From Arthrobacter mobilis (GTDB lineage Bacteria > Actinomycetota > Actinomycetes > Actinomycetales > Micrococcaceae), in the NCBI RefSeq assembly GCF_012395835.1, contig NZ_JAAZSQ010000004.1:20344-70247 (forward strand): DNA of 49,904 nucleotides, in the 5' to 3' direction. This document shows, in pieces, positions 40,287-48,603 of this stretch. Numbering within the stretch: position 1 is the stretch's first letter; every line of letters begins with the position of its first letter. The notes beneath the pieces are model-generated. The model was not told where the DNA came from, made no database searches, and was given only the letters and a program-made list of their open reading frames with translations. Both the position numbers and the translations under genes were made by a program.

Positions 40287-42194
40287 TCAGCCGGCGGCGG
40301 CCTGGAGGAACTGCTTCACCATCGGCGCCCCGGTAACCGACCCGAGGTCGCCGTCCTCCACGAACACGGCCACGGCCAGGTCCCCCTGGGCCGCGATCAC
40401 CCAGGAATGGGTCTTCAGCGGCGCGCCGGAACCGTACTCGGCGGTCCCGGTCTTGCCGATCACCGGCTCGCCCGGCAAGTCCGCGAGGCTGGCCAGATAG
40501 CCGTCGGTCACCGCCGCGCGCATCATGGTGCGCAGCTGCCCGGCTTCCTGCCCGGTCAGTTCCGGAACATCCGGCAGCCTGGCCTCCTCGTCGTGCCCCT
40601 CGACCAGCTGCGGCACCACGGCTTCGCCCTTGGCCACCGAAGCCATCAGCGCTGCCAGTGCCAGCGGCGACACCTGCACCCTGCCCTGGCCGATCATCGA
40701 CGCCGCATGGGCCGTGCCGGTCTCGTCACGCGGAACCTCGCCAAAGTACGCCTCGAGGCCGATCTCCGCCTCCATGCCGATCCCCAGCGCCCCGGCCGCC
40801 TCTGCCAGCTGCTCCTGCGGCAGGTTTCCGAACTGGGAGACGAACGCGGTGTTGCACGAATGCGCGATCGCCTCGGTCAGCGTAATCGTCCCCGTGTAGG
40901 CCGCCGGGTAGCCGTCCGCATTCTCGAACCTCCTGCCGTCGGCAGCGAACCGCGGATCGCACTGCACCGTGGATTCCGGCGTTTTGCCCTGGCGCAGCAG
41001 CGCCAGCGCCGTGGCGACCTTGAAGGTGGAGCCCGGCGCATACCGGCCCAGGAAGGCGGTGTTGTAGCCTCCGCTGTCCGGGCCGTTGGCGGCGGCGAGG
41101 ACCGCGCCGCTGGAGGGACGGATGGCCACGATGGCACTGGGCGACGTGATGTCCGCCAGGATCTTCTCTGCAGCGCTCTGCAGCCTGGGCACCAGAGTGG
41201 TCCGCACGTCCGTTCCGTCCACCGGCTCGGTGGCGTACAGCTCCCGGGACGGAGCCTTGGCACCTTCCTCGGCCGGGGTGCCGACGGCGCTGATTGTCAG
41301 GCCCGGGGTCCCGGACAGCTGATCGTTGAAGGATGCCTGCAGCCCCGAGGCGCCAACCAGCTCGCCCCGGGTAACCTTCCCCCCGGACTTTTCGATGTCC
41401 TCGGCGGTCGCCTCGCGGACCGACCCCAGGACGGCGGAAGCGAATTCCCGTGTGGGGGCCAGCGGGAGCGACCGGGAGAGCGCGGTCGCTCCCTTGATCG
41501 CCTCCAGAGCGTCCTGGTCCAGTTCCCGGTAGGCAGCCTCGCGCAGGGTGATGGCTTCCACGAAGGCCTCCGGCCCGTAGCCGGCCACCGTCTGCGCGTA
41601 CTCGCCGGCATCGATTCCAACGACGGCGGCCAGCGCCCGGGCCGAATCCTCGGCGCGTCCGGCGGACAGACCCGCCTTGTCGATGCCGACCACCTTGACC
41701 GGGCGGTCTTTCACGATTGCCGCGCCGCCGGCGGCCAGAATGTTGCCGCGCCGAGGTGCGGCAATGTCCAGGGACAGCTTCTCGCCTTCCTGAAGGGAAG
41801 GCTCGACGACGGCCGCCGACCAGCGGATGTCCCAGGGCTTTTCCGGATCGTCCGTGCGCTGCATCTCGGCAGCAGCGGCATAGGTCCAGTCCTGCTCGGT
41901 GTCCGGCAGATCCCAGGTGTAGTTGAGCGTGGCCCGGGCAGCATCCCCGCCGGTCCGGCTCACCTCGCCCACCGACACCTTGGGCTCGAGCGGAGCCATC
42001 CCCTCCGTTGCCTCGTCGAAGGCGGCCTGGACCTCGGCAGCCGCAGTGGTAAATTCCAGCTTCTCCAGGTTGCCGGCCGTCAGCGCCGCCGCCAGGGCCT
42101 CCGCAGTGGAACGCCCATCGTCCTTCGGAGCGCAGGCCGTGCCTGCCGCCACCAGTGCCAGGGCCAACAACGTACCTGCCGTGCGTCGAAGCAT
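40287..42194 (-). CDS. Penicillin-binding protein 2a-like transpeptidase (lipoprotein-like N-terminus)
   Basis: A 635-residue class B penicillin-binding protein. MLRRTAGTLLALALVAAGTA then Cys suggests a lipoprotein signal. It is followed by an NTF2-like MecA_N-type domain (about residues 30-150), a dimerisation domain (about 155-330), and the D,D-transpeptidase with the three catalytic motifs: STFK in YAPGSTFKVATALA, SCN in AIAHSCNTAFVSQF, and KTGT in VIGKTGTAEYGSGA. It cross-links peptidoglycan outside the membrane. ATG 42194 has GGGGAGG six bases upstream. MecA-type architecture is common in actinobacterial PBPs and does not by itself mean beta-lactam resistance. Confidence 0.92.
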   Translation of the reverse strand: MLRRTAGTLLALALVAAGTACAPKDDGRSTAEALAAALTAGNLEKLEFTTAAAEVQAAFDEATEGMAPLEPKVSVGEVSRTGGDAARATLNYTWDLPDTEQDWTYAAAAEMQRTDDPEKPWDIRWSAAVVEPSLQEGEKLSLDIAAPRRGNILAAGGAAIVKDRPVKVVGIDKAGLSAGRAEDSARALAAVVGIDAGEYAQTVAGYGPEAFVEAITLREAAYRELDQDALEAIKGATALSRSLPLAPTREFASAVLGSVREATAEDIEKSGGKVTRGELVGASGLQASFNDQLSGTPGLTISAVGTPAEEGAKAPSRELYATEPVDGTDVRTTLVPRLQSAAEKILADITSPSAIVAIRPSSGAVLAAANGPDSGGYNTAFLGRYAPGSTFKVATALALLRQGKTPESTVQCDPRFAADGRRFENADGYPAAYTGTITLTEAIAHSCNTAFVSQFGNLPQEQLAEAAGALGIGMEAEIGLEAYFGEVPRDETGTAHAASMIGQGRVQVSPLALAALMASVAKGEAVVPQLVEGHDEEARLPDVPELTGQEAGQLRTMMRAAVTDGYLASLADLPGEPVIGKTGTAEYGSGAPLKTHSWVIAAQGDLAVAVFVEDGDLGSVTGAPMVKQFLQAAAG

Positions 42195-42291
42195 GTTCCT
42201 CCCCGAAAGCGTCGCTACTCCCCCTCTAGTCTGCACCAAGGGCACCCGCGCCACAGGCACCGACGTCTCAGGCAAAGCGCGGCAGGCGCAA

Positions 42292-42325
42292 AACAGTGGC
42301 GGCGCCGGGCGGCGCCGCCACTGTT
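42292..42325 (-). terminator. Strong intrinsic terminator of the DUF4383 gene
   Basis: A perfect 15-base inverted repeat (AACAGTGGCGGCGCC and its complement) with a four-base loop, followed on the minus strand by TTTT, 32 bases after the DUF4383 stop. Confidence 0.8.
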
Positions 42326-42356
42326 CCGGGACGGGGCTCAGGCTCCTGACGGCAGG

Positions 42357-42821
42357 TCAGGTGCGTCCGGCCTCCCGATGCTCCCTGGTGAGCGCCAGAC
42401 CCAGGGCGACCATGCCCGCACCAAGGACGAAGTGAAGCCAGTTGTCCGCGGTGTTGACCGGGACGAAGTTGGCCGCAGTCTCGTGGCCGATGATCAGGCC
42501 GTACAGCCAGAGCACCAGGTAGACCACGCCGCCCCAGATCAGATAGTTGCGGGAACCGGAAACACTGCGGGCCATCGCCAGCCCGGCCACGCCGAAGAGC
42601 AGGTGGACGATGTTGTGCAGGATCGAGACCTGGAACACACCGAACAGCATTGCTTCGGACTCATGTCCGGCAAAGGACATCAGGTTGTAGTTGGTGGTGA
42701 CTCCGGGGATGAACCCCAGGATGCCGACAAGCAGGAAAACCACGCCGACGGCCATGGCGGCCTTCTGCACATTCGTGTATACGTGGCCTCGAGCACTGGC
42801 ATAGTTGGATGATGCGGTCAT
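42357..42821 (-). CDS. DUF4383 membrane protein
   Basis: A 154-residue protein with four membrane helices: AAMAVGVVFLLVGILGFIPG, SILHNIVHLLFGVAGLAMAR, NYLIWGGVVYLVLWLYGLII and WLHFVLGAGMVALGLALTRE. The HN-x2-H motif in helix 2 and the NWLHF in helix 4 are the family's conserved His positions. DUF4383 proteins are widespread in actinobacteria without known function. GGAGG precedes the ATG at 42821. It is divergent from the DUF2795 gene, and a strong terminator follows. Confidence 0.9.
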   Translation of the reverse strand: MTASSNYASARGHVYTNVQKAAMAVGVVFLLVGILGFIPGVTTNYNLMSFAGHESEAMLFGVFQVSILHNIVHLLFGVAGLAMARSVSGSRNYLIWGGVVYLVLWLYGLIIGHETAANFVPVNTADNWLHFVLGAGMVALGLALTREHREAGRT

Positions 42822-42941
42822 TACATTCCTCCATTCGAAGGCGGCCGCCCACAGGACGGCCTCTGGTTAACGGCGGAGCCGCGCCCATACCTCTATACTA
42901 AGTGAGCTTATGGATTTTCGCTCTACCGAAGGGTAAGGAAA

Positions 42942-43139
42942 ATGGCCGACAAGCCCAATCCAATACAGATCCAGAAGGCTCTCGGCGGGGTGGACTACCC
43001 GGCCTCCGCGGAGGACCTGGTCCGGAACGCCGAGCAGTCAGGCGCGGACGAGGCGGTGCTTGAGGCGCTGCGGAAGCTGCCAAGGGGCCCTTACGAGACC
43101 CCCGCCGACGTCAGCAAGGCGGTTTCGGAGTCGGCCTGA
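42942..43139 (+). CDS. DUF2795 protein
   Basis: A 65-residue small protein of DUF2795 type: IQIQKALGGVDYPASAEDLV, RNAEQSGADEAVLEALRKLP and GPYETPADVSKAV (the typical L-x-LP-x-x-x-Y/F-x-s-P-x-D ending). The family is small, helical and of unknown function. GGTAAGGAAA before ATG and a TATACT -10-like sequence at 42894-42899 support the gene. Confidence 0.85.
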   Translation: MADKPNPIQIQKALGGVDYPASAEDLVRNAEQSGADEAVLEALRKLPRGPYETPADVSKAVSESA

Positions 43140-43160
43140 AGCACCTGGGGCCGGACCGCA

Positions 43161-43742
43161 TCAGCGGTGCTGGTTGATGAGCAGGCGTGCCATGACCTGC
43201 GCCCGCGCGGCGGCGGCCAGGTCCCCCTCGGCGGCGGAGATGATCGAGCCCTTCATCAGGATGTGCCACGAGCGGGCAAAGTCCTCCGGATCACGCAGGC
43301 CTGCCTGCTCCGCGAACCCGCTCACATACTCCCGGATCCGGGCCAGGTAATCGATGCTGGCCCTGCCCAGTGGGTGGTCCGGACCCATTTCGAGCAGCAC
43401 GTTGATGAAGGTGCAGCCTTCGAAGTCGCGGCGGCGGAACCAGTCCCCGAAAACGTCGAAAATGGCCAGCAGCCGCTCCTCCGGGGTGCTCCCCCGCCGG
43501 GCGGCCGAGGCCATGATCACTTCCTGGGTCCAGACCTCCTCGCGGCGCTGCAGGAACGCCAGGACCAGGTCGTTCTTGGACGGGAAGTGCCGGTAGAATG
43601 TCGCCTTGGCCACGCCCGACCGAAGGATCAGTTCATCCACCCCCACATCCCGGATGCCGCGGGCGGAGAACAGCTCGTAGGCGGCCTGCAGCACGCGTTC
43701 ACGCGGCCCTGCCGGCGGCACCGATACTGCTGTGGTTGCCAT
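43161..43742 (-). CDS. TetR-family transcriptional regulator
   Basis: A 193-residue TetR protein. The N-terminal helix-turn-helix spans VLQAAYELFSARGIRDVGVD, ELILRSGVAKATFYRHFPSK, NDLVLAFLQRRE. The C-terminal ligand domain has GCTFINVLLEMGPDHPLGRA, a segment common in the TetR_C group acting on small drugs or acyl compounds. ATG 43742 is preferred; an upstream ATG three codons away is possible. It is divergent from an amino-acid ABC transporter gene. The intergenic region holds AATTT-N5-AAATT (43749-43763), which could be its operator. Confidence 0.87.
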   Translation of the reverse strand: MATTAVSVPPAGPRERVLQAAYELFSARGIRDVGVDELILRSGVAKATFYRHFPSKNDLVLAFLQRREEVWTQEVIMASAARRGSTPEERLLAIFDVFGDWFRRRDFEGCTFINVLLEMGPDHPLGRASIDYLARIREYVSGFAEQAGLRDPEDFARSWHILMKGSIISAAEGDLAAAARAQVMARLLINQHR

Positions 43743-43948
43743 AGCCAACAATTTTACCGAAATTGACGGCGAGACAGACAGGTCTTTCCATTTGCCGGAC
43801 GGCGGCGTAGAGTGGAGTGAGCAACAACGCCGCGCGCCTTCCCCCCAACGGGCGCCGGGTTGGGCCCCCGGAATTCCCCCAATCTTCCGGGGGCTGCTCT
43901 CTTTCCGGGCCCGTGCTTCCCGGCCGGTCCGGCAGCAAGGAGCCCATC

Positions 43949-44767
43949 ATGAAAGTCCGCGTATCCGCGCTGCTTGGTGCTGCGGCCCTGGTCCTGGCAG
44001 CCGCCGCCTGCGGCTCTCCCGCGGAGTCCGGCGGCACCGCGCCGCCCCGTGCGGCGTTGGGCACCACCTTGCAGCAGGTCAGGGACGCCGGCGTACTGAG
44101 GGTGGGCACCGAGGGAACCTACCGGCCCTTCTCCTACCATGAGGATGGAGCCGGCGGGCTGACCGGTTACGACGTCGAAGTCGTCACCGCCGTCACGGAC
44201 AAGCTGGGGGTGGAATCACAGTTCGAGGAAACCCAGTGGGATGCCATCTTCGCCGGCCTGGAGGCCGGCCGCTTCGACGTGATCGCCAACCAAGTAACCA
44301 TCAATGACGAACGCAAGGCCAAGTACGAGTTCTCCGACCCCTACACCGTCAGCCGCGGCGTAATCGTCACCCGGGCGGACAACACCGACATCGCCTCGTT
44401 CGCCGACCTGAAGGGCAAGACCACCGCGCAGTCGCTGACCAGCAACTGGTACCAGCTGGCCAAGGATTCCGGTGCCCGGGTCGAGGCGGTGGAGGGCTGG
44501 GCGCAGTCCGTCTCGCTGCTGGAGCAGGGCCGCGTGGACGCCACCATCAACGACAAGCTCACGTACCTGGACTACCAGGCCACCAACCGCAACGCGGACA
44601 TCAAGATCGCCTCCGAGACGGAGGAGACCTCCGAGGCCGCCCTGGCCTTCCGCAAGGGCAGCACCGACCTGGTCGAGGCCGTGAACCAGGCGCTGGACGA
44701 GCTGCGCGCCGACGGCACGCTGGCCAGGATCTCGAAGAAGTACTTCGGCGAGGACGTCAGCAGCTAG
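43949..44767 (+). CDS. Polar amino-acid ABC transporter substrate-binding lipoprotein (cystine-type)
   Basis: A 272-residue type II periplasmic-binding-fold lipoprotein. MKVRVSALLGAAALVLAAAA then Cys is a lipoprotein signal. LRVGTEGTYRPFSYHEDGAG, LTGYDVEVVTAVTDKLGVES, TQWDAIFAGLEAGRFDVIAN and FSDPYTVSRGVIVTRADN are amino-acid-binding motifs, including the Arg/Asp ligand positions. Cystine-binding proteins are closest by memory. AAGGAG is six bases before the ATG. The stop TAG straddles the left end of an IS630 element. The permease and ATPase lie about 2.4 kb downstream, beyond the insertion and decayed genes. Confidence 0.9.
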   Translation: MKVRVSALLGAAALVLAAAACGSPAESGGTAPPRAALGTTLQQVRDAGVLRVGTEGTYRPFSYHEDGAGGLTGYDVEVVTAVTDKLGVESQFEETQWDAIFAGLEAGRFDVIANQVTINDERKAKYEFSDPYTVSRGVIVTRADNTDIASFADLKGKTTAQSLTSNWYQLAKDSGARVEAVEGWAQSVSLLEQGRVDATINDKLTYLDYQATNRNADIKIASETEETSEAALAFRKGSTDLVEAVNQALDELRADGTLARISKKYFGEDVSS

Positions 44768-45891
44768 TGGCCTGCCCCTGAAATCCGCTTCCTAATTGTA
44801 AAATGGGGCATGGCGACTGTCGGGAGGCCCCTGTGGAACTGTCGGATGGGGAGCGGACGACGCTGACGCGGTGGGCGCGGCGGGCGAAGTCCTCCCAGGC
44901 GCTGGCCGTGCGGTCAAAGATCGTGCTGGCCAGCGCCGAGGGCCTGACGAATAAGGAGGCCGCGGCCCGGTGCGGGGTCGAGCCGCACACGGTGGCCCGG
45001 TGGCGCCGGAGGTTCCTGGACCAGCGCCTTGACGGCCTGGTGGATGAGCCGCGGCCGGGCCGTCCGGCCACCATCACCGTCGAGCAGGTCGAGGACGTGG
45101 TGGTGGCGACGCTGGAGTCCGTGCCGGAAAACGCGACGCACTGGTCGCGGGCGAAGATGGCCAGGCGCACCGGCCTGTCCAAATCCACGATCGGACGGAT
45201 CTGGAAGACCTTCGAACTGCAGCCGCACCGCGCCGACGGGTTCAAGCTCTCCACCGACCCGCAGTTTGTGGACAAGGCCTCTGACGTGGTCGGGCCCTGA
45301 CTGAACCCGCCCGAATCGGCCGTGGTGCTGTGCGTGGATGAGAAGTCCCAGGTCCAGGCGCTGGCCCGGTCCCAGCCGGCCTTCCCTTTGATGCCCGGGA
45401 TGCCGGAGAAGCGCACGCACGGTTCCATCCGGCACGGCACCACGACCCTGTTTGCCGCACTGAACACCGCCGATGGGTCCGTGATCTCCAGCCTGCACCG
45501 CAAACACCGGGCCGCGGAGTTTGAAAAGTTCCTGGCCAGGATCGAGGCCCAGGTCCCGGCCGGCCTGGAGATCCACCTGATCTGCGACAACTACCAGACC
45601 CACAAGACGCCCGCGGTGCGGGCCTGGCTGGCCAGCCACCCCCGCTTCCATGTGCACTTCACCCCGACCTATTCTTCCTGGCTGAACCAGGTCGAACGGT
45701 TCTTCGGCTTCGTCACCGAGGACCTGCTCCGGCGCAGCGACCACCGCTCCGTCCAGGCCCTCGAGGCCGACATCCGCGCCTGGGTCAAGGCATGGAACGA
45801 AAACCCCACACCCTTTACCTGGACCAAGACCGCCGAACAGATCCTCGAATCCCTCGGACGACTTCTGAACCGGATTTCAGGCGCAGGACAC
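44767..45891 (+). mobile_element. IS630-family insertion sequence (1,125 bases, TA-flanked)
   Basis: Left end GTGGCCTGCCCCTGAAATCC and the complement of the right end, GTGTCCTGCGCCTGAAATCC, form imperfect inverted repeats differing at two of the first 20 positions. Each is bounded by TA (44765-44766 and 45892-45893), the target duplication of IS630/mariner elements. The element carries one transposase gene. Insertion is exactly in the TAG stop codon of the binding-protein gene and regenerates a TAG. Confidence 0.85.
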
Positions 45892-45894
45892 TAG
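44833..45894 (+). pseudogene. IS630-family transposase with one in-frame stop
   Basis: A complete transposase of about 353 codons apart from a TGA at 45298-45300. Upstream part: an N-terminal helix-turn-helix (GLTNKEAAARCGVEPHTVAR) and linker helix-turn-helix (TGLSKSTIGRIWKTFELQ). Downstream in the same frame: the DDE domain with VVLCVDEKSQVQAL (D), HLICDNYQTHKT (D) and SSWLNQVERFFGFV (E). The stop replaces a residue in the VVG-x-x-LNPPESA segment. GTG 44833 has GGGAGG five bases upstream. The stop TAG at 45892 uses the TA of the target duplication. Read-through or a copy elsewhere would be needed for activity. Confidence 0.85.
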
Positions 45895-45925
45895 CACCGG
45901 GGCCCCGCCGCGAGCGGAGCGAGCA

Positions 45926-45982
45926 AAGAGAGCTGCCAGGGGTCCCCGCACGCTGAGCGTGCGGGGCAGACAGCGAACGGGG
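45926..45982 (+). repeat. Hairpin-bearing repeat, copy B
   Basis: AAGAGAGCTGCCAGGGGTCC, then CCCCGCACGC-TGA-GCGTGCGGGG (a perfect ten-base stem with a three-base loop), then CAGACAGCGAACGGGG. It matches the block at 15456-15509. It lies just beyond the IS630 right end, so before the insertion it stood about 30 bases after the stop of the binding-protein gene. Confidence 0.65.
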
Positions 45983-45999
45983 AAGGTGCGACGCTAAGG

Positions 46000-46514
46000 T
46001 CAGTCTCCGACGGCGCCCAGCATCCTGGCCGCGCCCACGTACATCGCCGCCAGCACCCGGGCTGCGTGTTCCACCGCCACATCGGAGGGCAGGAACGAGG
46101 CCGAGTGCAAGGCCCTGCGCTCCCGGCCGCCGGCCTGGTCCACGCCGAGGAAGGCCATCAGGCCGGGCACCTGCTGCGTGAACTAGGCAAAGCCGTCCGA
46201 GTCGCAGCGGCTCCGCGGACGCCAACCCGGCCCGGCCCGTTCCAGCCACGGGAGGGCATGCTGCACCAACGAGGCATCGTTGACCAGCACCGGTTCGCCG
46301 GGGGTAATGGCAACGCTGGCCCGGGCCCCGGAGGCCTGGGCCAGGTGTTCGGCACAGCGCCGCAGCGCGGCGTGCTGCAGTTCCCGGTCCGCGGCGTCCA
46401 TCGTCCGCGCAATGCTGCCGAGCACCGCCGAATCCGGGATGACGTTCGACGTAGAGCCGGCGGCCAGCCGGCCTACGGTCAGGGCCGTGGCCTGCACGGG
46501 TGCCCGGCAGGCTT
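46000..46514 (-). pseudogene. M20-family peptidase/amidohydrolase remnant
   Basis: On the minus strand the frame reads TALTVGRLAAGSTSNVIPDS, SARTMDAADRELQ-like helices, then DSDGFA, a TAG stop at 46183-46185, and in the same frame FTQQVPGLMAFLGVDQAGGR and AVEHAARVLAAMYVGAARML to a stop at 46000. These are the lid/dimerisation domain and C-terminal catalytic part of M20 amidohydrolases. The N-terminal catalytic half is missing. It abuts the glutamine-synthetase-like remnant upstream. Confidence 0.75.
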
Positions 46515-47030
46515 TCAGTGGACACCGGCGTACCTGAGGCACTTGGCGCCCCCGTCCAGCCCCTTGAGCCGGCGCATCTCGTACAGCTTGAGCGCGCGCT
46601 GCGCGTCCTCGCCGACCTCCTCGATTGGCCGGTCCAGCCCCTCCGGCGCCGGCAGCCGCTGCCGGATCCCTTCGAGCCCGGCACGGATCAGCAGTCCCAT
46701 CACCAGCCACGGGTTGCCGGTCGCGTCCGCGGCACGGAACTCCAGGTTCAGCTGGGCGGCCGGGTCCCGGCCGCCCAGCCCGATGGCCGGGCGGCAGCCG
46801 GAGCATCGCCTCGCGGTTGTGCCCGCCGAGGAAGGCATGCGTGGCGGACCAGCGGCCGGGTGCCAGCCGCAGGTACGAGACTTCGCTGGCGGCGGTGAAG
46901 GCGAGCAGCGCGCGGGCGGCACCCAGCCGCACCTGGTTTCCAGATCCAGCTGGGCCAGCGGCATGGCCCGGCCCCGGGTGATGGCGCACAGGTCGTTGGT
47001 GGCGATGAATGCCAGTTCGTGCTCGGCCAT
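46515..47030 (-). pseudogene. Glutamine-synthetase-like (GlnA family) remnant
   Basis: ATG 47030 with AGGAGG opens MAEHELAFIATNDLCAITRG then RAMPLAQLD, the N-terminus of glutamine synthetase/gamma-glutamylpolyamine synthetase-type proteins. A frame change follows, then AFTAASEVSYLRLAPGRWSA and NREAMLRLPPG, then LGGRDPAAQLNLEFRAADAT and NPWLVMGLLIRAGLEGIRQR, the C-terminal catalytic region. Most of the middle (perhaps 230 residues) is deleted and at least two frame breaks are present. It and the M20 remnant probably came from one catabolic operon. Confidence 0.75.
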
Positions 47031-47141
47031 CCGGTCCTCCTGGGCTGGGTCCTTCACGCGCGCTGGGCCGATTCAACCACCTTGGACCGGCTACGGGAAG
47101 GCCCGGACTGCTTCCCGGCGCGGGTGTACTAGCGTAGGCCT

Positions 47142-47807
47142 ATGGATGTGGACTGGGAGCTCTTCCTCAGCTCGCTCTGGCCCATCGTCCAGGGTGGCCT
47201 GACCGGAACCATCCCGCTGTCCCTGGCTTCCTTCGCCCTGGGACTGGTGCTGGCCCTGCTGGTGGCCCTGATGCGGCTGGGCGGCAGCCGGATCCTCGCC
47301 GGAGCGGCCCGGGCGTACGTGTCCATCATCCGCGGCACGCCGCTGCTGGTGCAGCTGTTCGTGATTTTCTACGGCCTGCCCTCGGTGGGCGTGGTGATCG
47401 ATCCGTGGCCCAGCGCGATCATCGCCTTCTCGCTCAATGTCGGAGGCTATGCGGCGGAGGTGATCCGGGCGGCCATCCTCTCGGTCCCGAAAGGGCAGTG
47501 GGAGGCCGCGCACACCATCGGCATGTCCCGCCGCCAGGCCCTGCAGCGGATCATCCTGCCCCAGGCCGCCCGGGTTTCCGTGCCCCCGCTGTCCAACACG
47601 TTCATCTCGCTGGTCAAGGACACCTCGCTGGCGTCGCTGATCCTGGTCACCGAGCTGTTCCGGCAGGCACAGCAGATCGCCGCCTTCAGCCAGGAGTTCA
47701 TGCTGCTGTATGTGGAGGCCGCCCTGGTGTACTGGGTCTTCTGCCTGGCCCTTTCCGGCGGCCAGTCGTCCCTGGAGAGGAGGCTGGGCCGCTATGTCGC
47801 CCACTGA
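47142..47807 (+). CDS. Polar amino-acid ABC transporter permease
   Basis: A 221-residue membrane permease of the HisM/TcyB type with about five helices. GTIPLSLASFALGLVLALLV lies near the start, RAYVSIIRGTPLLVQLFVIF is the family signature, and the EAA loop that contacts the ATPase is WEAAHTIGMSRRQALQRIIL followed by PQA. It pairs as a homodimer or with itself in cystine/amino-acid importers. Its end overlaps the ATPase start by 14 bases. The matching binding protein is probably the gene at 43949. Confidence 0.92.
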   Translation: MDVDWELFLSSLWPIVQGGLTGTIPLSLASFALGLVLALLVALMRLGGSRILAGAARAYVSIIRGTPLLVQLFVIFYGLPSVGVVIDPWPSAIIAFSLNVGGYAAEVIRAAILSVPKGQWEAAHTIGMSRRQALQRIILPQAARVSVPPLSNTFISLVKDTSLASLILVTELFRQAQQIAAFSQEFMLLYVEAALVYWVFCLALSGGQSSLERRLGRYVAH

Positions 47808-48603
47808 CCAGCCGCCGGGCCCGGCGCAGTCCGGTCCGCCGTCGTCCGCGGCCCGCGTGCTGACCGTGAGCCGGCTGCGGAAATCCTTCGGCACCCACCA
47901 GGTGCTTCAGTCCATCGACCTGGCCGTGGACCAGGGGCAGGTCCTGGCACTGATCGGCCCGTCCGGCTCCGGCAAGACCACCGTGCTGCGCTGCCTGAAC
48001 GGGCTGGAAATCCCCGACGCCGGCACCGTTGCGTTCGGCGGCGGTCCAGCCGTGGACTTCGGCCCGCCGGTGCCGCGCCGGCAGCTGACGGCCCTGCGCG
48101 ACCGCAGCGCCATGGTCTTCCAGCATTACAACCTGTTCCCGCACATGAGCGTGCTGCAGAACGTCATCGAGGGCCCGGTGCAGGTGCAGAAGCGGCCCCG
48201 GGCCGAGGCCGTGCGCGAGGCGGAGGAACTGCTGGCCCGGGTCGGGCTGGCGGACAAACGGGACCACTATCCGCACCAGCTCTCCGGTGGCCAGCAGCAG
48301 CGGGTGGGCATCGTCCGTGCGCTGGCACTGCGGCCGGCGCTGCTGCTCTTCGACGAGCCGACCTCCGCGCTGGATCCGGAGCTGGTGGGGGAAGTGCTGA
48401 CCGTGATCAAGGAACTGGCCGAGGAGGGCTGGACCATGCTGATGGTCACCCACGAGCTGGCCTTCGCCCGCGAGGTAGCCAGCGAAGTGGTGTTCATGGA
48501 CGGCGGCGTGGTGGTCGAGCGCGGGCACCCTGACGTGGTGCTGCGCGATCCGCGCGAGGAGCGCACCCGGCGGTTCGTCGCCCGGCTGCTGAACCCGTTC
48601 TAG
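47794..48603 (+). CDS. Polar amino-acid ABC transporter ATP-binding protein
   Basis: A 269-residue ABC ATPase. LALIGPSGSGKTTVLRCLNG is Walker A, FQHYNLFPHMSVLQNVIEGP the Q-loop, LSGGQQQRVGIVRALAL the signature, LLLFDEPTSALDPELVGEVL Walker B with the D-loop, and MVTHELAFA the switch His. An insertion around GGGPAVDFGPPVPRRQLTAL after Walker A is typical of TcyC/GlnQ relatives. The ATG at 47794 begins inside the permease gene. The stop overlaps the glgX stop on the other strand by two bases. Confidence 0.94.
   Translation: MSPTDQPPGPAQSGPPSSAARVLTVSRLRKSFGTHQVLQSIDLAVDQGQVLALIGPSGSGKTTVLRCLNGLEIPDAGTVAFGGGPAVDFGPPVPRRQLTALRDRSAMVFQHYNLFPHMSVLQNVIEGPVQVQKRPRAEAVREAEELLARVGLADKRDHYPHQLSGGQQQRVGIVRALALRPALLLFDEPTSALDPELVGEVLTVIKELAEEGWTMLMVTHELAFAREVASEVVFMDGGVVVERGHPDVVLRDPREERTRRFVARLLNPF

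Noticed and set aside
40287-42194. PBP as a beta-lactam resistance determinant
   Set aside because: MecA_N-type class B PBPs are ordinary housekeeping or accessory enzymes in actinobacteria; no regulator or mobile context suggests acquired resistance.
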